From: Pseudoips prasinana
Lineage: Eukaryota > Arthropoda > Insecta > Lepidoptera > Nolidae
Length of the DNA: 64,000 bases
Direction: 5' to 3'
NCBI GenBank assembly: GCA_951640165.1
Contig: OX621252.1
Span: 30,401,934-30,465,933 of the forward strand
In this document: positions 53,421 through 64,000 of the stretch, piece after piece
Numbering within the stretch: the first letter of the stretch is position 1
Layout of the letters: each line of letters begins with the position of its first letter
Made by a program: the position numbers and the translations under genes
The notes under the pieces: model-generated
Seen by the model: only the letters and a program-made list of their open reading frames with translations
Databases searched by the model: none
What the model was told of the DNA's origin: nothing

Positions 53421-54045
53421 ATTATTGTGATTAAACAAAAAACATACAGTCGGAATGATAACTACCGTTATTTTTAATGCCGGTTAAACATATCGGAACT
53501 GGAAATTATGTAACCATAACACGAGCATATCTACGTGACTAACAAGGACTATGCTACAAAGAGCATTTACAAAACAAACAGATATGGCCTTCAATTAGTT
53601 CAACAATGCTCAGCGCTGCTCACGCGATGCGCTTATGCAGTCACTGTCGTTTATAGCCATAACATTGGAATTTGCTGCGGCTTCGATACTACAACTTAAG
53701 AAAACATTCATATTTAAAAAAAAAATGAAAATGTGTGTACTTATGTACACGCGTTAGAAGTTATACTTCTTTGGCATAAAAAATAACTAAAATGCAGTAG
53801 TGATTAACGATAAATATTAAAATTAATCAAAAAGATTATATTTAAATAAAAATACTAGAATATACAACTTGAACATAGTTATCAATTTTCATACCACCTA
53901 GAACTAACTTCATGCTGTTAAATTTAGGTGTCGGTGTGCGCGCGCATCGTAAAAATTTACTCTCATCATTTTTCTCCATCGCGCCAAAAGAAGTATAACT
54001 TCGAAAAAACCTTACCTTAAGAACGGACTACAAACATCTATTTAA
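53421..54045. other. AT-rich DNA, no gene
   Basis: TTAGAAGTTATACTTCTTTGG and AAGAAGTATAACTTC (53756-53775; 53989-54004) form a distant inverted pair, possibly a MITE's ends. Nothing coding. Confidence 0.4.
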
Positions 54046-54290
54046 TTTTGTTTCATCATCATCATCATGTCGTCCACCGCTAGACAAAACCCTCCCCAAA
54101 GTTTGAGGGGTTATGCCATAATCGCCACGCTTGGCAGACGGGTTGGCGATCGCAGTTTGATAGTCATAGTTCTCAGAAAAACGCTGCTGCCCGTTCTCTG
54201 GTAGGTATTCCCTCTGACCATTTCTACGCCCCCCACGGGATGAGATGGGGCGATGATATTCTATGCCGTCAACACACAGCATAGTTTTGT
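54046..54290 (-). mobile_element. SINE of the 17.45-kb family
   Basis: (CATCAT)n start, CCATAATCGCCACGCTTGGC, CTACGCCCCCCACGGGATGA and a GTCAACACACAGCA end; more diverged than the 17.45- and 41.46-kb pair. Confidence 0.7.
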
Positions 54291-54754
54291 TTGACCTTAG
54301 GCAACCCTGAACACATCCTGAGGGTTGTAGACGTGGCTTTAGTAGACCTGACTAGCGAGTGTTTGGGCATAGGGTTACCGTTATGTCGAAATCGCGCCAA
54401 TGGGCTCAACTGATCGGTTATTATGTAGTTACGTATAATATTTTGTGGCGTTTGGGTAAATCTTCAGTTTATAGCTGGGCAGCGAAAGTGTTAAATATGC
54501 CATGGAGAAGAAGAAGAAGATGTACACTTTATTGTAATAGGTAAAACAAAACGATATGGCTACAAACAAGGAAATTTGCTTATTTTAATGCTATTTGGCA
54601 GCCTTATCGCTAAAAGCGATAAATCAACATCTGTTAAAAGCAACCAGAGTCTTGGCGCCAACGCCAACTGGTACATTGAAAGAGAAGAGAAAGAGATTGA
54701 GGAAGAGATCACAGCTAACGGTATCACCGCTATTTCTACAATCATCATGGTTCC
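54291..54754. other. Unassigned DNA
   Basis: A Glu/Lys-rich frame at 54576-54760 (IEREEKEIEEEI) was noted without family match. No feature is called. Confidence 0.35.
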
Positions 54755-55345
54755 ATTTTTAGGGTTCCGTAGCCAAATGGCAAAAAACGGAACCCTTATA
54801 GATTCGTCATGTCTGTCTGTCTGTCCGTCCGTATGTCACAGACACTTTTTTCCGAAACTATAAGAGATGTACTGCTGAAACTTGGTAAGTAGGTGTATTC
54901 TGTGAACCGCATTAAGATTTTTACACAAAAATAGAAAAAGAACAATAATGTTAGGGGGTCGCCATACATAGAAATGAAACTTAAAAAAATTTTTTTCATC
55001 GTACCCATACATGTCTATGAATAGGTCTTCAAAAATCATATTGAGGTTTGTAATATTACTTTTGTCTAAACTGAATAGTTTGCGCGAGAGACACTGCCAA
55101 AGTGGTAAAATGAGTGTCCCCCCCCCTGTTACTTCTAAAATAAGAGAATGATAAAACTAAAAAAAATTTATGATGTACATTACCATAGAAACTAACAACG
55201 AAAATTGGTTTGAACGAGATTTAGCAAGTAGTTTTTTATATATAATACGTTATAAACCGCAATTTGCTTTCATTTAATCAACTGAAATACTTGCTGCTAC
55301 GGAACTCTTCATGTGCGAGTCCGACTCGCACTTGGCCGGTTTTCT
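54755..55345 (-). repeat. Long copy of the CCGGCCAAGTGCGAGTCGG family
   Basis: It starts TTTTTAGGGTTCCGTAGCCA, has TGTCTGTCTGTCTGTCCGTC at about 54811-54832, and ends CGAGTCCGACTCGCACTTGG then CCGGTTTTC. It is about 590 bp against about 280 bp at 39425-39705, so the shorter copy is internally deleted. Confidence 0.7.
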
Positions 55346-55724
55346 TTAATTTTAACCCTGCTGATATCTACTACTGTATGGCTGACAGCAAAGAATATCA
55401 TCACTCCATTTCATCCCGTTGTAACCATATTCTGTCAAACAAGTTACTGATTTAACTTTAATTGAACAACTTTGACACTAGGGCAACCACTGCCCATATG
55501 TTTAAGTAAGTAGTTAAAAGACAGTCAAGGTAGGTACTTCATAGTATTAACATAACATAGACTAACGCCCGATTCCCACAGGGGTAGGCAGAAGCAACGG
55601 ATGCCCATTTGTCAGGATCTTCGCACACCTCTTTTGTCTCGTTTACTGTCATTCTATTCTTTATACATGTTCACCGGTTATCCCCAGTGTTATATAAACA
55701 AATAAAAATAAATAAATATTTTCT
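55346..55724. repeat. Mixed repeat scraps
   Basis: 55385-55425 echoes the 17.45-kb SINE. 55457-55515 is the 3' end of a 5S-SINE (GACACTAGGGCAACCACTGC ... AGTAAGTAG). 55548-55690 matches 1260-1385. Confidence 0.55.
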
Positions 55725-55840
55725 TACGTGATTTTTTTCACGTGGACTCTAAAAAAGCTCGTAAATGGTCAAAATATGTTTGTAGTTGGTAATATGTAAT
55801 TAATTTATAATTATTACTAGGCGCATATAGATATTCAGGT
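55725..55840 (+). repeat. Dispersed repeat (retroelement tail)
   Basis: CACGTGGACTCTAAAAAAGC, TCGTAAATGGTCAAAATATG; same family as 50507-50625. Confidence 0.55.
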
Positions 55841-56173
55841 ACATTTTAAAATTAAATTTATTTAATAAAAGCAATAATATTTATATTATTTACATTTAAT
55901 AGCCTGATAATCTTCAAGTGCACATGGAATGTTAGGTCGTGGAAAAATCTTCAAAGGTCGCCTATCCAGTCAGTTATGCAACACTGGCATGTTTCCGTAT
56001 ACGATATTGCAGTTGAAGTCCTATCAATTTAGCTAATAGAGCTTCTAGTGTCTGAAGATTATCTTACGCCACATCAGACTGGAATAGTATTCTGTAGTAC
56101 CAATTATATAAGAAACGTTCAAATATGCATTAGCAAGTTTAGAATCAGATATCCGTAAAATCTGTTGCTAGTA
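55841..56173. other. AT-rich DNA, no gene
   Basis: Nothing recognised. Confidence 0.4.
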
Positions 56174-56955
56174 TCCTAAAGTATTCTTAACACAAGAATA
56201 TATTTTCTTTGTGTACATCATGTAACTTCTACAAGGAAGTCAGAGGAAAATTCAACAAGACAGTAAGTAACTCTTAGAAACGAAAAGCATTGTCACAATC
56301 GTTCCTTCCTATCTACTGAGAGCCATTTTACACATTGCTACAAATTGTTTATATATTCACTGGTTCCTTATGAGTTGTGAAGCCAGATAGCAGTCATTCC
56401 ATTGTTTCACTAGCTTCAATAAGATAGCCGACCCCAATAGAAATATGAACAGAGAAGCAAGGAGAAAGATAGTTACTTAAAAACACTTCACATAGTTAAA
56501 AGTGTTTTCCGCATAATCCTAAAGTATTCTTATCACAAGAATCTATTTCCTTGTACACATCAACAAACTTCTAACAAGGAAGTAAAAAAAATCAACATGT
56601 TAGTAATTAGGTAACGTATGCACTGGTTGCATCTAAGTTTTAAAGTTGGATATATATCGCTCTATAGATTTTATGGCTACGAAAAGCTTGAGTAGTACCC
56701 GACCATAATAGAGAAGGGAACTGATTACGGAAAAGAAAAATAATCTGTTACTGGTACTTAAAAACACTTTATAAAATCCTAAAGTATTCTTATCACAAGA
56801 ATATATTTTCATTGTACACATCATGTAACTTCTAACAAGCAAAAACTCAACCAGCCATTAACTAACTCTTAGAATAGAATCGAACAACATTCTCACAATC
56901 ATTCCTTCCTATCTACCGAGAGCCATTTTCCACACTGTTACGGATTGTTTGCTAT
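56174..56955. repeat. Three-copy degenerate local repeat
   Basis: TCCTAAAGTATTCTTA.CACAAGAAT and TGTACACATC.TGTAACTTCT recur from about 56174, 56517 and 56777. The first and third units also share CACAATC.TTCCTTCCTATCTAC and GAGAGCCATTTT. Spacing is 343 and 260 bp. Non-coding. Confidence 0.75.
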
Positions 56956-57559
56956 GAAACGTATACACTTATTTATATACAAAACCCGCATATTTTAAAC
57001 TGAACACATTTCTAAAGAATAACAACAATACGAATATGTTTAAACGTTCGCGATTACCATCCTCAGAGGTTCGCGCTTGACCTGTTTCAAATACAATATT
57101 AACTGGGTAACTATTAGCATAATAATGGAATTCTTTAGTACAACAACCATTTGCTTCTCAAAAGTACCGATATGTTCTACAATATTGCTATGTCAATCAA
57201 TTTTGGGACGTTTCTGTGAGGAACGGAGCGAGTTTTTGTCGTACTGTTAATACTGGTGTCAGAAGTATTGAGTGACGTGCGGATAGTTCGCTGCATCTGT
57301 AGATTTTGTAACTGTACATTTACGGTTAAAGATTCTTTATTTTCTCATAAGAATTTTATATCCACTTACAGAGAAAATGTAATATTTACATAATATAAGA
57401 CGCCAAGCGTGGCTACTTACCTATCTACTACCAAGATACAAAACAAATTAATACCCACACAATTTAACAAAGTTTGTGAATATCAAACAGTAATATTTTC
57501 CTTACGGTCGGATTTCGGCCACGGCGGCCAGTGTCAATGCAGATTAGCCAATTGCGTAG
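56956..57559. other. AT-rich DNA, no gene
   Basis: 57330-57410 carries AGAGAAAATGTAATATTTAC..AAGACGCCAAGCGTGG, shared with 46300-46355. Confidence 0.4.
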
Positions 57560-57725
57560 GACATATTATATATAGGACATATATAGCACAAGTGTGTGCG
57601 CAAACACAGGGGCACTTTCTATTCCGTCACTCTCATGATCCGCTGTAACGACTAGTGATAGGACCGGAAAGAGGTCAGAAACACGACCGACGGCTTTACG
57701 TGCTCTGAGGCACGGTGGTTTACTA
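57560..57725 (+). repeat. Dispersed repeat (CACAAGTGTGTGC family)
   Basis: GCACAAGTGTGTGCGCAAAC, GGGGCACTTTCTATTCCGTC and GACCGACGGCTTTACGTGCT; copies at 28490-28620 (+) and 41090-41255 (-). Confidence 0.65.
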
Positions 57726-57789
57726 CACTAACTCCCATACTTCGGGCTGATTCTGAGAAATTGCTTTTTACGGAAAAATGCCAAAATCA

Positions 57790-57870
57790 CTTTTCGACCA
57801 GACGCAGGAATTGAACCCAGGACCTCATTATCTGCGGTTGAACACGCTACCGCTAGTCCACCGAAGGAGT
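57790..57870 (-). mobile_element. tRNA-like SINE head
   Basis: GGAATTGAACCCAGGACCTC then ATTATCTGCGGTTGAAC.CGCTACCGCTAG; same as 29283-29375. Confidence 0.5.
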
Positions 57871-57872
57871 CT

Positions 57873-57915
57873 GATATTTATAGCATATTGACTATGTCAA
57901 TATGCTATAAATATC
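57873..57915. repeat. Perfect 20-bp palindrome
   Basis: GATATTTATAGCATATTGAC, a 3-bp spacer, then its exact complement. Confidence 0.9.
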
Positions 57916-58129
57916 TACTTAAATACACATTATGGGGAAAGATGTGGAGTTACATGCTTGGGACATAATCGACACATTGACAAACAATAAATCTTTGGTC
58001 GGGAGCGAACTGAGGACGGCGTTTCTGCATAGAATTCCGGGCGCGATCTAACTTGTCTTAAAGGGTCATTCGTGCCAAAACTGTTCTACTCTTATAAAAT
58101 AAAGGCTTTTGCAGATTATATAATATTCT
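57916..58129. other. Unassigned DNA
   Basis: Nothing recognised. Confidence 0.35.
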
Positions 58130-58400
58130 ATTAATAAATCACCTGCTGGTAAGTGATCACCGCTGCCCATGGACACCCGCAACACCGAAGGTGTCGCGGG
58201 TGTGTTGCCGGCCTTTAAAAGTCAGCAAACAAGTGTTTCTGACCCTCCCCCCTCCTTGAGCTCTGGCGACCTTACTCACACTCGGAAATACAACATTAAA
58301 ATTATTAATGTTAGTATTAAGGAATGTCTTCTGTAAGGTACTTCCCTAGTCGGACTGCTCTTTGAGCGAATGAACGCTATGCCCTACCTCTCTTAAAATA
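58130..58400 (+). repeat. SINE/LINE body (GTAAGTGATCACCGC family)
   Basis: CCTGCTGGTAAGTGATCACC, GTGTTGCCGGCC, CTTGAGCTCTGGCGACCTTA and TCGGACTGCTCTTTGAGCGA are shared with 30012-30335, which carries a tRNA head; here the head is missing. Confidence 0.6.
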
Positions 58401-58609
58401 TGTAGTAGTGCTTATAGTATGCGTTTTCAATTATCCATTCTCAAAATGTAGCTCGAATCTCTTTACCTTCTAAAAAGAAAGAAAAATTTTAATAAAGAGC
58501 AGGATTTGTATATTTTCCCTGTTGTATGACAAAAATCTGAAAAATAAAACAACTCCGAATGTCAATACTTTGAATGCGCCTCCTTAATAGCCTGACAAGA
58601 GCCAAGCTG
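58401..58609. other. AT-rich DNA, no feature
   Basis: Nothing recognised. Confidence 0.35.
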
Positions 58610-59000
58610 GTTTTTTTACGTAAGGTTATTGCGTCAGGACTGCACGTGTGCTGCAGCCAAAGAGTGTCGACTCGTCACTTCCTGTCCTGGGTTCGATTAT
58701 CGCGCAGAACAACTATTTGACCGATCAGTCGACCCGTGACCACGGCTGGTGCAATCCATGCCGAAACGTCGGGTAACCAAGGTAATGATTTACCTAAATA
58801 TTTATCGCGATGAGACCTGTGTCCACAGTATATAAAAAATGTGTACAAATCGTGAAAGTTTAAGAACATTAACTATTTGAGTGACACATAAACAGTGATT
58901 CTGAGTCTGGATGGAATGTGTGTCCGTTAATTATTTGCTAAACTATCCCGCGAAACGCGGATTCATTGCTCTTGTGCGGATGTTGCCTTTTTTTAAAGCA
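58610..59000 (+). mobile_element. tRNA-headed SINE interrupted by a tail element
   Basis: Head GGACTGCACGTGTGCTGCAG..GGGTTCGATTATCGCGC, then body split at AACTATTTGA. It resumes with GTGACACATAAACAGTGATT and ends in TTTTTTTAAAG. Same family as 9533. Confidence 0.7.
58721..58870 (+). mobile_element. 150-bp retrotransposed tail element with 10-bp TSD
   Basis: AACTATTTGA flanks it at 58711-58720 and 58871-58880. It contains CCATGCCGAAACGTCGGGTA and ends AAGTTTAAGAACATT, the same 3' end as 6248-6359 but 38 bp longer at the 5' side. Confidence 0.8.
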
Positions 59001-59153
59001 GTGTATTTAAAAAAAAAGGTATGTCAATTTTCACAACATTAAAAATATATATATATTTAGTAGAAACATGATACAATAGTAATTTCGAAAGTAAAAATCG
59101 AAAGTCATTTCCAAAAAGGGACTGAAGCAATATTTGTATAATAATTTAGTTTT
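59001..59153. other. AT-rich DNA, no feature
   Basis: Nothing recognised. Confidence 0.35.
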
Positions 59154-59290
59154 GATGTCTTATATTTGTCATAAAGTTTATATTATATCCGCAAATGCCA
59201 ACCATTGCCAATATAAACTTTATGACAAATCTAAGACATCTAACAGCGTAAAATTAAATAATGCCATAATTGTTAAATTTTACGCTGTTA
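59154..59290. repeat. Two adjacent inverted repeats
   Basis: Arms 59154-59184 and 59210-59240 (GATGTCTTATATTTGTCATA...; one mismatch) are immediately followed by arms 59241-59255 and 59276-59290 (TAACAGCGTAAAATT; perfect). Confidence 0.8.
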
Positions 59291-59952
59291 CAATAGTAGT
59301 TTAGTTAATAAACATATCATTAATACTGGCCCATACCCATCAATTTTACGTTATATTATATAGAGATTTTTCTCATAACTCAATATCGCTCTCTAGCCCG
59401 ACTCATCATTTCAACAGAATACCGCTAAAACAAAACAGCAGTCAATAGTAAAACTAAACTCAATTGACAAAGGTCAACAATTTACAAGATATTACTAAAC
59501 CAACGCCCAACGGCCTTGTACTAATCCAGTTATAAACTTTATTAAATTTTCATTCACAAGCCGTGAACGATGTTTACACATATTTTTATGATCCTTTATT
59601 GAATAAAGTGCTCCAACTAAAACATTAAAAGGTCAGTATAACATTCAGTTTAATTATAAACAATTATAACACTTTTGTGCAATGTCCGTAATGTGATGTT
59701 GGATGAGTTCATAAAAGAATAACAAAGAAGATAAAAGTGAACTATTTTGGTCGGCTATTGTTCCCTTATTATGAGAATATTTTAGCATTATGCAGTTTTA
59801 GAAGTTAAATTTACTAGTTCTCGTGTGATGAACTCACCGTAAGTGAATGTTATAACAGTCAACAAATTATTTTAGGCTAGTTAGTTAGATTTATATATAG
59901 ATAAATATATATGTCATATATATTTTTATTACATTTCATATTGGTAGCATTG
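59291..59952. other. AT-rich DNA, no gene
   Basis: Nothing recognised. Confidence 0.4.
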
Positions 59953-59963
59953 AAAACTTTAAT

Positions 59964-60234
59964 AATAATAATATCCTGGGACATTATTCACATACGGCCA
60001 TCTGATCCAAAACTAAGCAGAGCTAGTACTATGGAAACGAGATAACTGATATACTACATATTTTATTACTACTATTTTTCTTTTGTAAATACATACTTAT
60101 ATAGATAATTTACACCCAGACTCAGGACAAACAGACATGTTCATGCACACAAATATTTGTCCCGGGTGGGAATCGAACCCACGACCTGCGGCGTGAAAGG
60201 CAGCGTATCTACCGACCACGCTAACAGGCCCGTC
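59964..60234 (-). mobile_element. tRNA-headed SINE with 11-bp TSD
   Basis: AAAACTTTAAT flanks it at 59953-59963 and 60235-60245. (AAT)n tail, body and reversed A/B boxes are intact. Near-identical to 52786-53030, so a young insertion. Confidence 0.88.
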
Positions 60235-60440
60235 AAAACTTTAATCTACTTACCGTATTTTACATCAGTTTACGGCACCAATCATGTTCTTATTTTATTT
60301 ATTTATCCCCTCGATCTCTATCTCTAGTAGTAGAAATGTATACGACGTCAATTTATTGATCACATTATAATGTGATTGGTCGAATATATTAAAATATAAA
60401 ATTATATCGTATACACTATGTTAGCAGACAATAAATCGTG

Positions 60441-60567
60441 GTACACACGGCTACATATCAAGCCATACATTTCCAATATAAGCTGACCTCTCATTGTATG
60501 GAAATCCTATACAACGCGAGATCCGCTTATACTGGAAACTAATGGCTTGATATGTAGCCGTGTGTAC
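60441..60567. mobile_element. 127-bp MITE-like inverted-repeat element
   Basis: Arms GTACACACGGCTACATATCA, AGCCAT..TTTCCA.TATAAGC (about 43 bp) are inverted around a 40-bp core. The TSD was not resolved. Confidence 0.75.
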
Positions 60568-61979
60568 TAACCTTACGTAAAATGGACTGGTACCATCTCA
60601 CATCCATCTGTCCGCCACCGCCCGCGGTCATTGGTAAAATCAAATAGCGCGGATGCGGACTTCCCCAGCTTCCTGTAACACATTTCCTTCCCTTTTCCAA
60701 AATCACTCACCCAAAAAAATATCCAGCAACCAAGAGGGAAAATGTTACACATCAACAAACCAGCTTTAAATTAAAAACACATAAATATTCGTGTAATTTG
60801 TTAAGTACCTACAAGAATATCAGATATATTTAACGACCTCATTATAAGTATTTCTCTTAACTTCAAAAAAATAATATCTCCTAAGGGAAACGACGATAGA
60901 AACACGTATATAAATCCAAAAATCAGTCTCCTAAACCTCGATATTTCGGGAGACCGAGGGATGTGACTGTCCAAACAGATTCTTGCACGGAATCAAACGA
61001 AAATAAACCACGGAAAAAATAAACTAAGACTTAAAACGTACGTCAAACGTACTATAAACAAGCAATAATTAAACCTTATATTTAGCGGTACATCTAAGTT
61101 TGTCGTCAGCCTAAAAAAAGAATCCTAATAAATCTTCTCAACCTGTATTCTTTTGGAAACTAACACGCAATTTGAAGGAAATTGAACTTTATTTGAATGA
61201 CGCTCAGAGCATTTTGGTTATAGACAATTTGCTGCTACTCATTACACTCACGTTTGATGTAAGTTTCTTTGATCTAAGTGACATATTGTAAACTGTAGAT
61301 GATTTGGAGCGGCCGGGGGCACAATCTGTGGTTAAAGATGATGTCGTACGCATTGTTCGGAATATTTTACTAATTATAGAACTATAAGTCAGAAAGATTA
61401 ATGGCTTGACGATTGACAAGGGTGCTGTACTCCGTAGAATGTAACTTTGTGAGGGGTGCACAAGAAAAATGTTATTATGATTGACGGGGATAGAAATATA
61501 TTTTTGAAACTGATAGATGTGGTGATGTCAAAATGAATAATCTTTGGATAGACGTGACGTTTCCGCTTGCGTGTGAAGAAAGTTAATATAAAGTAGAACA
61601 AAATGACGGTCTGACTGTGTGACTTCTAACTAATTAAGTGTAGATGAGATTAAATTTTCACAAAGGAGTCTGTAGCTTTCTAGTACACATGTGTCAGATG
61701 GCATCAATTAAGTGAAAAAGAAATCAAACTGAAATACCCAAGACAAAACTCCGCGAGAATGTTTCGTTTGCCTAAATTCGATTATGAAGAGTCTTTTGAG
61801 TTTGTAGTGTTGAATCTTCTCAGTTGGACACTATTGGATCCCCAACTACCTGTTTCCTTCTAAAACAAACTTCCTAAATATCCTCAAGATAGATAAAACA
61901 AAACAGAAAAATATGATATGATGTAATAAATTATTTAGAATATCAATAATATTAAATATCTTAGGATGTCTAACACACT
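60568..61979. other. AT-rich DNA without a recognised gene
   Basis: 60594-60670 is GC-richer (CCACCGCCCGCGGTCATTGG). Minus frames at 61204-61461 and 61398-61601 are Ser/Thr-rich without family motifs and are probably chance. Confidence 0.35.
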
Positions 61980-62145
61980 GATCCCAAATTATGCAGAGCC
62001 TGTATTATACAATCCAGACAACTGATAACCGTACTGACATATTTCTAAAAACATCATTTTATGGATCATATAATTACACCCAGACGCAGAACAAAGCATC
62101 ACATAAAGATATATCGTCACATATATTTTTATATAAATTGATTCA
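61966..62145 (-). mobile_element. tRNA-SINE, strongly degraded
   Basis: CACACTGATCCCAAATTATG CAGAGCCTGTATTATA and ATTACACCCAGACGCAGAAC are diverged forms of the SINE body. Confidence 0.55.
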
Positions 62146-62935
62146 GAAACATACAAATTAAGACGAATTGATATAGTCATTCTTTGATTTAAAACGAATC
62201 AAATTTGGTTATATATCTTGGTATGCTAAGTAATATAATTTAACTATATATATTCAGTAATCTTATAAAACCCACTGAAGCTTGTGAAACGACATAAAAA
62301 TTAATCCTCCACCTAACCCAAGCTCTAACTTTTAAGAGCACCTCCCAAAATAACCCACAGACATATAAAATAAGAACTAATACAAAATTTATGCGGGCAT
62401 TGTCCATAATCCTGTCTCCTCATATAAATTAACGCAGCAGTTTATTAATAGTACACTTTATTTTAAAAATCAACCCATTAATTCAATTAACGTCGGACGT
62501 AAAGTTGTCAGATAACGAGGGCTTATTTACATTAACGGCTTCCTTTTTAAGGTTTTATTATTATTGTTTGGTGATGCTAAATAGCGTGAAATAGGTTCTG
62601 GTGGTTAGATGACTTTACATTCTTGTGTCAGTGAAGCAGTGAAACCCTTTAATAACCTTCTTATAGTATCCCCTTTTGCGCCATATCCCAGATGGGACAT
62701 GAGCAGATTTAAATAAAGAATACGTTATCTTTTATTTCTTATAAAGATCACAAAATATTTTCAATTAGAATTACGAGATTAGAATTATAATTACAACATT
62801 TCCTTCTTTTTTTTCACTGACTCTGATAGCACAGTTAACCTATTATTTATTATTTATTTAAAGTTCTTATTTTTGACATATATTATTAACATTATATCTA
62901 TAAAATTGAAATAAAAACGCAAACAATAATATATG
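62146..62935. other. AT-rich DNA, no gene
   Basis: Nothing recognised. Confidence 0.4.
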
Positions 62936-62937
62936 AA

Positions 62938-63118
62938 AAAATAGAGGTCCTCCAGCGGCGAGGTTTGACGCCCTAGGCCGCCGGTGGTCAGGGTGACAGA
63001 GTAAGGAACCTTCTCACAATGCGTGCCGTTCCCATTATTGCCGCCTTTTGTATCCGACCCTTGACCCAGTGATCTAGCGAAAGCCTCTTAAGATTAATGA
63101 TTATTATTATTATTATTC
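62938..63118. repeat. Dispersed repeat with (ATT)n end
   Basis: GGTCCTCCAGCGGCGAGG, TTTGACGCCCTAGGCCGCCG and GTGCCGTTCCCATT, ending in ATTATTATTATTATT. A short copy is at 45150-45230. Confidence 0.6.
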
Positions 63119-63128
63119 TTCAAACGAG

Positions 63129-63265
63129 GTTTAAAAATAGTATTAATATCACGGTAGGCAGCGGTTTGTTGTGCCCCCTGCACTGCAAATGTCCATGAGC
63201 AGCAGGTACCACTTACCATCAGGTGGGCCGCTAGCTCGTCTGCTTCCTAAAGCAATAAAAAAAAA
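63129..63265 (+). mobile_element. 5'-truncated LINE 3' end
   Basis: CACGGTAGGCAGCGGTTTG...TACCACTTACCATCAGGTGG, GCCGCTAGCTCGTCTGC and an AATAAAAAAAA tail. CAAACGAG before and CAAAACGAG after may be the target duplication. Confidence 0.6.
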
Positions 63266-63279
63266 CAAAACGAGTGTGT

Positions 63280-64000
63280 TTTAGAAGAAGAATATACGAA
63301 ACGTAACTAAGAGAGAGAAAGAAAAGGTGTGCTAGCACAGTTTTATCGAAATATAACTCTCCCTTCCTATTGTCACGAACTTATATCTACCCGTCAACTT
63401 CCGTTTGCATAGTCCGATCACACTTAGTAACGTTCTCGTCGGGCATTCACCAGCTTACATCCCAAGTCAAGAATGTGTGAAGAAGTATTGCATAAAAATC
63501 TAACATTTACCTTTCAACATTGCTATGCGTTCCTTCCACAAAACTCAACTAGCAACAGATAAATGTACACATCTTTCATCTCGCACAAAACTACTCTTTC
63601 AATCGACGCTATATTTATTCAAATCCATCAGAATTAAGGGGTTCTTCGCAGTTATTTATACAATGTCTTTTTGAAGATCTATTCAGTTTCTCAGAATCGT
63701 TTGTGGTTATATTTAAATATGTATCTGCCGTGGCGCCATAGTAATTAGTATCAACGGTCCGTGATCGTCACTTTGTATTAAACTTAGTTGTCTTTGATAC
63801 TCTTTAGATGGAAATCAAATATAGACTTGAGTTCTGGAATAGCTGTAGTTTTATTTGTTAGGAAGGAATGTCGCTGCAGTGATGACATTCTCTTTAGTAT
63901 AGAGATAAAACTAGATGAGTCATGCAAAACACTTTAAATTCCTAAGTATTCGTTAGGATTACCGATTCTAGAATCTAGATGACAAGCTTCAATTATCAAT
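63280..64000. other. Anonymous DNA at the window end
   Basis: No repeat family or coding frame recognised. Confidence 0.4.

Noticed and set aside
61204..61601. Minus-strand Ser/Thr-rich frames as a host exon
   Set aside because: No splice-bounded frame, no recognised motif and AT-rich codon use; probably chance.

Overview
The window looks like lepidopteran (moth or butterfly) nuclear DNA. It is AT-rich and has no operons. It is packed with element types familiar from Lepidoptera: tRNA-headed SINEs, a 5S-rRNA-derived SINE, short Helitrons ending in a hairpin plus CTAG, a D,D34D mariner, APE-type LINEs, RTE tails ending in TGATGA repeats, and foldback/MITE elements. No complete host gene is visible. 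The only intact ORF with all its catalytic residues is the mariner transposase at 37.07-38.08 kb. Two weak host-gene hints lie close together: a GC-rich promoter/first-exon-like patch at 35.43-35.66 kb (+) and a 41-codon, splice-bounded terminal-exon-like frame at 36.43-36.55 kb (-).

Layout. 0-2.3 kb: hAT end, an intact 5S-SINE, and the nuclease half of an unusual retrotransposon (-). 2.4-9.5 kb: broken RTE (+), LINE scraps, and a decayed APE-type LINE (-). 9.5-10.6 kb: tRNA-SINE, then a 473-bp foldback. 11.0-18.8 kb: a decayed LTR retrotransposon with a Helitron, a 93-bp tandem array and several LINE/SINE insertions inside it; its 3' LTR carries an 85-bp palindromic duplication. 20.9-24.7 kb: a degenerate tandem array split by a 2.4-kb RT/RNase H LINE with an 11-bp target duplication. 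24.9-25.3 kb: a tyrosine recombinase remnant. 25.4-27.4 kb: a TIR element, then the reverse transcriptase half of the 1.6-kb retrotransposon (-). 28-36 kb: LINE ends and SINEs. 36.6-41.0 kb: a 4.3-kb interval with about 260-bp inverted ends holding the intact mariner. 41-45.2 kb: a second RT/RNase H LINE copy and a duplicated SINE/Helitron cluster. 45-64 kb: mainly SINEs (three more full-length 5S-SINEs), MITEs, palindromes and anonymous AT-rich DNA.

How the parts relate. The interval records nested insertions. The most informative reconstruction is that the two retrotransposon halves at 1.6-2.3 kb and 25.9-27.4 kb are one element. They break at complementary codons, lie on the same strand in the right order, and are separated by about 23.5 kb flanked by a 5-bp direct repeat. 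Autonomous LINE families and likely parasites are both present, for example RTE tails and a SINE sharing their 3' end. All family names come from recognising motifs by eye; no database search was run.
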